In this document: positions 60,404 through 64,000 of the stretch, one piece after another
Position numbering within the stretch: the stretch's first letter is position 1
Layout of the letters: every line of letters begins with the position of its first letter
Source of the DNA: Haloarcula pellucida
Lineage (GTDB): Archaea > Halobacteriota > Halobacteria > Halobacteriales > Haloarculaceae
Assembly (NCBI RefSeq): GCF_014647235.1
Contig: NZ_BMOU01000005.1
Coordinates: forward strand, 248,379-312,378
Direction of reading: 5' to 3'
DNA: 64,000 bases
The notes under the pieces: generated by a model
What the model was told of the DNA's origin: nothing
The model's input: only the letters and a program-made list of their open reading frames with translations
Databases searched by the model: none
Translations under genes and position numbers: made by a program

Positions 60404-60991
60404 TCAGACACCGTCTTTGAGCTGATTCAACTGGGCTTTGAACTCGTTCTGGCAGGTGGAACAGCAGAAATGATACATCCGGTCGTCGAGCCACTCAGAT
60501 TCGCCCTCGCTGTCGACGGTGTTCCCGCATTCTGCACAGGTGAGCGCAAAGTCCGTCCCGTCGAGTGACGGTTGCCATTCGATCTCGTCGATGAGAGTCA
60601 CGCTGTACTCCGCGTTTTCAGCTGGCTCCAGAAGAGCGCTGAGCCACGAGTGAACGTTGTGGACATCCGCTCGTGCGTTGAACCAGAGCTCCCCGTCGGC
60701 AGTGACCATCACGTGCTCGACTGCGTCGGATCCGTCGAGGCGGGACCGAAGCTGGTCGAACGAATTTCCCGGGTCGAGTTGGACGAAAATCTGCACGCCA
60801 GCGCCGAGCTGTGTCCGGTCGATCTCGACCGTGAACCGGTTGATGATCCCTGCGTCCTGCAGCCGGTCGATGCGGTCGGTGACGGCAGGGCCGGACATGT
60901 CTACCTCTTCGGCGATGTCGGTAATCGTCCGACGAGCATCGTGACTGAGGAGTCGCAAAATGTCGATGTCAGTTTCATCGAGAGATGCCAT
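60404..60991 (-). CDS. AsnC/Lrp-type regulator with TRASH metal-sensing domain
   Basis: 195 residues from the ATG at 60991. N-terminal HTH (DIDILRLLSHDARRTITDIAEEVDMSGPAVTDRIDRL), then an AsnC effector domain and a C-terminal TRASH domain with CAEC (152-155), FCCSTC (175-180). TRASH domains bind copper or other metals through the cysteines. Haloarchaeal relatives regulate copper efflux (CopA). Here the neighbours are a MATE exporter and an unclear ORF, not a P-type ATPase. Divergent promoter at 60992-61111. Confidence 0.85.
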   Translation of the reverse strand: MASLDETDIDILRLLSHDARRTITDIAEEVDMSGPAVTDRIDRLQDAGIINRFTVEIDRTQLGAGVQIFVQLDPGNSFDQLRSRLDGSDAVEHVMVTADGELWFNARADVHNVHSWLSALLEPAENAEYSVTLIDEIEWQPSLDGTDFALTCAECGNTVDSEGESEWLDDRMYHFCCSTCQNEFKAQLNQLKDGV

Positions 60992-61111
60992 ACCCAACAT
61001 AGAAAGTGAGGTGAGAAATAAACGCTGGTTAGAATATGCAGATTTTCACACCAGACCCCTATATTTTCTAGTGAAACCGCATTGGGTCATTGAACCGTTT
61101 GTACTAGCGTG
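60992..61111. promoter_or_regulatory. Divergent AT-rich promoter region of the AsnC-TRASH regulator
   Basis: 120 nt, much richer in A/T than the surroundings. TATA-like CCTATATTTTC near 61067 serves the plus strand. TTTTCAC and GTGAAA (about 61045 and 61073) form an imperfect dyad; it could be the regulator's own site. Confidence 0.45.
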
Positions 61112-61348
61112 ATGTCGACGGATTCGACGACGACTCCAGCGGCACAGATGACAGAGAATAGCTCGACGGAGACAGTCATCGAGGCAAGTGGGCTCTCGAA
61201 ATCCGACGACTCGCTGAACCCCTTCGGTCGCTCGATCGAGGTCCTGACGGACGCCGCACTCCGTTCGGCGCTGGGACTGACAGGGAGTCAAATCCCGCTG
61301 CCGGCATCTCTGACCACAGCGGTCGCTCGGCGGCGGATCACCTCGTAG
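61112..61348 (+). CDS. Possible short protein (78 residues), divergent from the regulator
   Basis: From the ATG at 61112: MSTDSTTTPAAQMTENSSTE, then SIEVLTDAALRSALGLTGSQIPLPASL. Third-position bias suggests coding, but there is no recognised family. It could be a truncated gene whose 3' part was lost at the repeat border (61364). The words TGACAGGGAGTCA and ATCCCGC inside it (61278-61299) also occur at the left border near 56947-56968. Confidence 0.3.
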   Translation: MSTDSTTTPAAQMTENSSTETVIEASGLSKSDDSLNPFGRSIEVLTDAALRSALGLTGSQIPLPASLTTAVARRRITS

Positions 61349-61363
61349 AAGTGTGGTCAGAAG

Positions 61364-61384
61364 AAGCCTAGGCCGGAATTTGAA
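61364..61384. repeat. Short third copy of the tRNA-Thr 3' end
   Basis: AAGCCTAGGCCGGAATTTGAA matches 61481-61501 exactly. Only ~20 nt of the tRNA end are present. It lies 97 nt before the intact tRNA end, so two repeat ends are next to each other at the right border. Suggests a second, smaller insertion or deletion event. Confidence 0.6.
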
Positions 61385-61433
61385 CCACGCGAAGACGGTC
61401 GCTCACGGTGTTCGCGCTGCGTCTTCTCTCGAT

Positions 61434-61528
61434 TCACATCCCGCGTACAGATTTCGCTCCTCACGTCCGTTCGTCGCAGAAAGCCTAGGCCGGAATTTGA
61501 ATCCGGGGTCTCGTCCTTACCAAGGACG
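61434..61528. repeat. Direct repeat of tRNA-Thr 3' region (right copy, includes intact tRNA end)
   Basis: 90/95 identical to 56957-57051. Contains the 3' part of the intact tRNA gene and its downstream flank. Together with the left copy it brackets about 4.4 kb of island DNA. Confidence 0.75.
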
Positions 61529-61553
61529 CGCTTTACCGCTAAGCTACCCAGGC
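61482..61553 (-). tRNA. tRNA-Thr (anticodon GGT)
   Basis: Read on the minus strand from 61553: acceptor GCCTGGG pairs with CCTAGGC (one G-U), D arm GCTT/AAGC, anticodon stem CGTCC/GGACG with loop TTGGTAA, giving anticodon GGT (threonine), variable AGACC, T arm CCGGA-TTCAAAT-TCCGG. Discriminator T. The fold is complete without an intron. CCA is not encoded. The gene's 3' end is the target of the repeats at 56957 and 61364. Confidence 0.9.
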
Positions 61554-61618
61554 GCGTTTCGATGTACCCGGCAATTGTCTTTAGGCGTTTCGATTCGGTG
61601 CCGGCGTGGCGATTGTTC

Positions 61619-62275
61619 TCAGTGGTCGGCGGCGGCCTCGGTGCCGTCACTCGGAGGGTGGTCGGTCCGGGTGTGGGCCGTCAGCGCGTCCGCTATCTCG
61701 TCGCCGACGAGACGGCCGTTCTCGGGTAGCCCGTCGCTCCCGAGGTCGGTAGCGAACTCCCGCAGCGTCGGCGTGGGGTGGACGCCGCCGGCGGTGACGC
61801 CGGCGACGACGGCGAGTTCGCAGATGTCGACCTCGAGAGTGCCGTCGAGGCGCTCGTCGCCGGTGGTCCGCTGGACCGTCTGGTCGTGGCCGAACGAGCG
61901 GACGACCTGCACGGCGGCGTCGGCGGCCTCCGTGCGAGCCAGTAGGTAGAACCCCCGCGAGACGAGGATGTCGGCGATGAGGATGTCGAGGTCGGCGGCG
62001 TCGCGGTCGCCGCCCGCCCACGGGTCCTCGTGGGCGAGTTGGCGAGTGAGCCGGAGTCCCTCGTAGATGAGTTGTACGCCGGCGGCGCGGTCGGCGTCGC
62101 CGTCGGCGGGGTCGGTGGGATGCTCTCTGGCGGCGCTGGCGCTGACCAGCGTCAGCACGCCGGGCGAGAGCGAGGCGTCGTCGAGGCGTGCCGTGATGCG
62201 TTCGCGGAGACGTTCGGGCTCGACGTCGTCGACCGCCGCCAGCGCGGCTTGGCGGACCGCCGCCACTTCCTCCAT
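61619..62275 (-). CDS. DUF7114-like helical protein
   Basis: 218 residues, all helical by pattern, with ERAxxQLIYEGLRLTRQLAHEDPW-like segments (around 66-92) and LDILIADILVSRGFYLLARTEAA (~98-120). The second resembles helices D-F of polyprenyl synthases, but DDxxD motifs are absent. Haloarchaeal proteins with this pattern are annotated DUF7114. Function unknown. Divergent from the enoyl-CoA hydratase gene across a 60-nt promoter region. Confidence 0.6.
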   Translation of the reverse strand: MEEVAAVRQAALAAVDDVEPERLRERITARLDDASLSPGVLTLVSASAAREHPTDPADGDADRAAGVQLIYEGLRLTRQLAHEDPWAGGDRDAADLDILIADILVSRGFYLLARTEAADAAVQVVRSFGHDQTVQRTTGDERLDGTLEVDICELAVVAGVTAGGVHPTPTLREFATDLGSDGLPENGRLVGDEIADALTAHTRTDHPPSDGTEAAADH

Positions 62276-62335
62276 TGGTGTGACCTAGCGGCGGCAAGGG
62301 CAAAGACCTTTGGAAACAGCGGAGTCAGACAGCGC

Positions 62336-63040
62336 ATGGTCCGAACGACGGCCGAGGGTGACGTTCGGGTGCTGACACTCGACCGACCAGACCGACGCAA
62401 CGCCCTCGACCACGAGGCGCTCGGCGAGTTGGAGACGGCAGTCGCCGAAGCGACAGAACCGGTCGTCTACCTCCAGGGCGCTGGCGAGGCGTTCTGTGCC
62501 GGCGCGGACTTAGACGTAGTCGAGACGCTGGACGCCGAGGGTGCCGGCGAGTTCGCGGCGCTGGGACAGCGTGTCGCGACCACCATCGAGCAGTACGACG
62601 GCGCGGTCGTGGCCGGCGTCGACGGGGCGGCCCGCGGCGGCGGCGTCGAACTGGCGCTGGCCTGTGACCTCCGGGTGGCGACGCCGGATGCGACGTTCGC
62701 GGAGACGGGCGTCAAACTCGGTCTGTTCGGCGCGTGGGGCGGCACGGGACGGCTCCCCAGAATCGTCGGCGAGGGCGAGGCGCTGGACCTCGCGCTGTCG
62801 GGTCGCACCGTCGACGCCGAGACGGCTCTGCGGATGGGACTGGTCTCGCGGGTCGTCTCCGACCCACGAGCGGTCGCCGACGAGGTGGCCGCCGTCGACC
62901 GCGGGGCACTGAGAGAACTGAAGGCGCGGATGCGCGACGCGTCGGACCAGCAGACGTTAGAGGACCGCGAGCAGGCGGCGTTCGCGCGACTGGTCGAGAC
63001 CGCCGACTTCGGAAGCGCCGCTGCCCACGACGGCGAGTAG
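62336..63040 (+). CDS. Enoyl-CoA hydratase/isomerase family protein
   Basis: 234 residues from the ATG at 62336. Crotonase fold: VLTLDRPDRRNALDHEAL, the oxyanion-hole pair GEAFCAGADLDVV and ARGGGVELALACDLRVA, and the end EDREQAAFARLVET. One catalytic Glu of the hydratase pair (in VKLGLFGAWGG) is not apparent, so isomerase or other CoA chemistry is possible. Likely fatty-acid or degradative pathway. Stop is 66 nt before the DUF460 gene. Confidence 0.8.
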   Translation: MVRTTAEGDVRVLTLDRPDRRNALDHEALGELETAVAEATEPVVYLQGAGEAFCAGADLDVVETLDAEGAGEFAALGQRVATTIEQYDGAVVAGVDGAARGGGVELALACDLRVATPDATFAETGVKLGLFGAWGGTGRLPRIVGEGEALDLALSGRTVDAETALRMGLVSRVVSDPRAVADEVAAVDRGALRELKARMRDASDQQTLEDREQAAFARLVETADFGSAAAHDGE

Positions 63041-63106
63041 CGCGTCGGCGGTCGGGACCCGCCCGCCGGAACGAGATTTATAGTCACGCATCACCTAGCG
63101 GGGTGC

Positions 63107-64000
63107 GTGAACCGCACGGCAGCGCTCGACGCCGTCGTCTTCGGGGTAGACATCCAGAGCGGCGACGTGCGCGGTGACGCCCCCTCCTACGCGTTGGTGG
63201 TGTTCGACGGCGAAGAGATAGCGCGGGACGTGGTGTCGCGGCGGAAGCTCCGGCGCCTCGTCGACGACGAGGAGCCGGACATCCTCGCGACGGACAACAT
63301 GTACGAACTGGCGGCCGACAAGGACCAGTTGGTCCACTTGCTGGGCAGCCTCCCCGACGAGACGAAACTCGTACAGGTGACCGGCGACGAGCGCCCGGAA
63401 CCGCTCTCGCGGGTCGCCAAGCGCCACGGCGTGCCCTACGGAAAGAAGCCCATGAAGGAAGCGGAGGCCGCGGCCCGACTCGCCGCCGCGAACGTCGGAC
63501 AGGAGGTGTCGGCCTTTACCGACACGACCGAAGTGAAAGTCTCGCGCGGCCGCTCGACCGGAAAGGGTGGCTGGTCCGAGGACCGGTACACCCGCCGCAT
63601 CCACGGCGCCGTCAAGAAGCAGGCCCGCGAGGTCGAGTCCGAACTCGACGGCGCAGGACTGGCGTACGAACGCGACGTGACAGAGAAGTACGGCGGCTTC
63701 TCCAGCGCCGTCTTCCGCGTCCAGGCCCGGCCACAGGACATCCCCGTCTCGACACACCGCTCGGGCGACACGCGCGTCGAGATAGAGCGGGTCCGCCGGG
63801 ACGGCATCGAGTTCCGGCCGCTGGCGAAGCGCCGGGACCACGTCGTCGTCGGCGTCGACCCCGGCACCACCACCGCGGTCGCCATCGTCGGGTTAGACGG
63901 CGAGGTGCTGGACGTCTACTCCTCCCGGACGAACGACCGGGCCGACGTCATCGAGTGGATAATCGAACGCGGGCGGCCGGTCGTCGTCGCCGCCGACGTG
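63107..64000 (+). CDS. DUF460 protein, N-terminal part (cut by window edge)
   Basis: At least 298 residues from the GTG at 63107 (VNRTAALDAVVFGVDIQSG). TATA ATTTATA at ~63076 is 28-31 nt before the start, giving a leaderless transcript. First region: FGVDIQSGDVRGDAPSYALV, then a conserved basic stretch; later VVVGVDPGTTTAVAIVGLDG is a RuvC/RNase H-like nucleotide fold typical of DUF460. These archaeal proteins are thought to act in RNA or DNA metabolism. The frame continues past 64000. Confidence 0.8.
   Translation, partial: MNRTAALDAVVFGVDIQSGDVRGDAPSYALVVFDGEEIARDVVSRRKLRRLVDDEEPDILATDNMYELAADKDQLVHLLGSLPDETKLVQVTGDERPEPLSRVAKRHGVPYGKKPMKEAEAAARLAAANVGQEVSAFTDTTEVKVSRGRSTGKGGWSEDRYTRRIHGAVKKQAREVESELDGAGLAYERDVTEKYGGFSSAVFRVQARPQDIPVSTHRSGDTRVEIERVRRDGIEFRPLAKRRDHVVVGVDPGTTTAVAIVGLDGEVLDVYSSRTNDRADVIEWIIERGRPVVVAADV

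Overview
The window is chromosomal DNA of a halophilic archaeon (class Halobacteria). The evidence is high G+C with G/C-rich third codon positions, very acidic proteins, many leaderless genes with a TATA box 26-30 nt before the start codon, and marker genes: RadA, RfcS, Nmd3, SAMP2, Taw2, CetZ, archaellin, a DUF1931 histone-fold protein and Tat lipoproteins. The content would suit a Haloarcula-like lineage, but that is only an impression.

Layout. 1-3.6 kb is an accessory zone. It holds a copy of the last 122 bp of the tssA rhodanese gene, a DUF302 gene remnant, two tandemly duplicated lipoprotein genes and a Tat-exported zinc phospholipase C-like protein; the intact tssA closes it on the right. 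3.6-16.5 kb is ordinary core genome: divergent thiosulfate sulfurtransferases, an AI-2E-type permease, a methyltransferase, two phosphohexomutases, RpiA, a histone-fold protein, LarB, GIY-YIG, RDD, GNAT and SAMP2. 16.6-16.8 kb is a dispersed hairpin element. 16.9-56.9 kb is mostly core information processing and housekeeping: rfcS, archaellin, alaS, a CPA antiporter, HPP, PHP, an RHH/RecA-like cluster, a hexapeptide acyltransferase, CPBP protease, aldo/keto reductase, radA, pspAB, htpX, an SDR, nmd3-taw2, cetZ, an Fe-S helicase, cspA and several haloarchaeal orphan families. About 57.0-61.5 kb is a small island next to tRNA-Thr(GGT), bounded by direct repeats of the tRNA 3' end; it carries DUF2798, a metallo-beta-lactamase fold hydrolase, a MATE exporter and an AsnC-TRASH metal regulator. 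The core resumes with a DUF7114-like protein, an enoyl-CoA hydratase and a DUF460 gene cut by the window edge.

The most striking object is at 40212-42269: a Tat-exported lipoprotein whose last two thirds read as a thiol-activated (cholesterol-dependent) cytolysin core, including the YGR and LGG landmarks, but without the tryptophan-rich undecapeptide. It lies directly downstream, in the same orientation, of a seven-helix PAS/GAF/HTH-10 regulator. With the phospholipase C-like protein at 2-3.3 kb, the window encodes two secreted proteins of families otherwise known as membrane-damaging toxins. A second theme is mobile DNA without a visible integrase: two zones bounded by direct repeats of a gene or tRNA 3' end.
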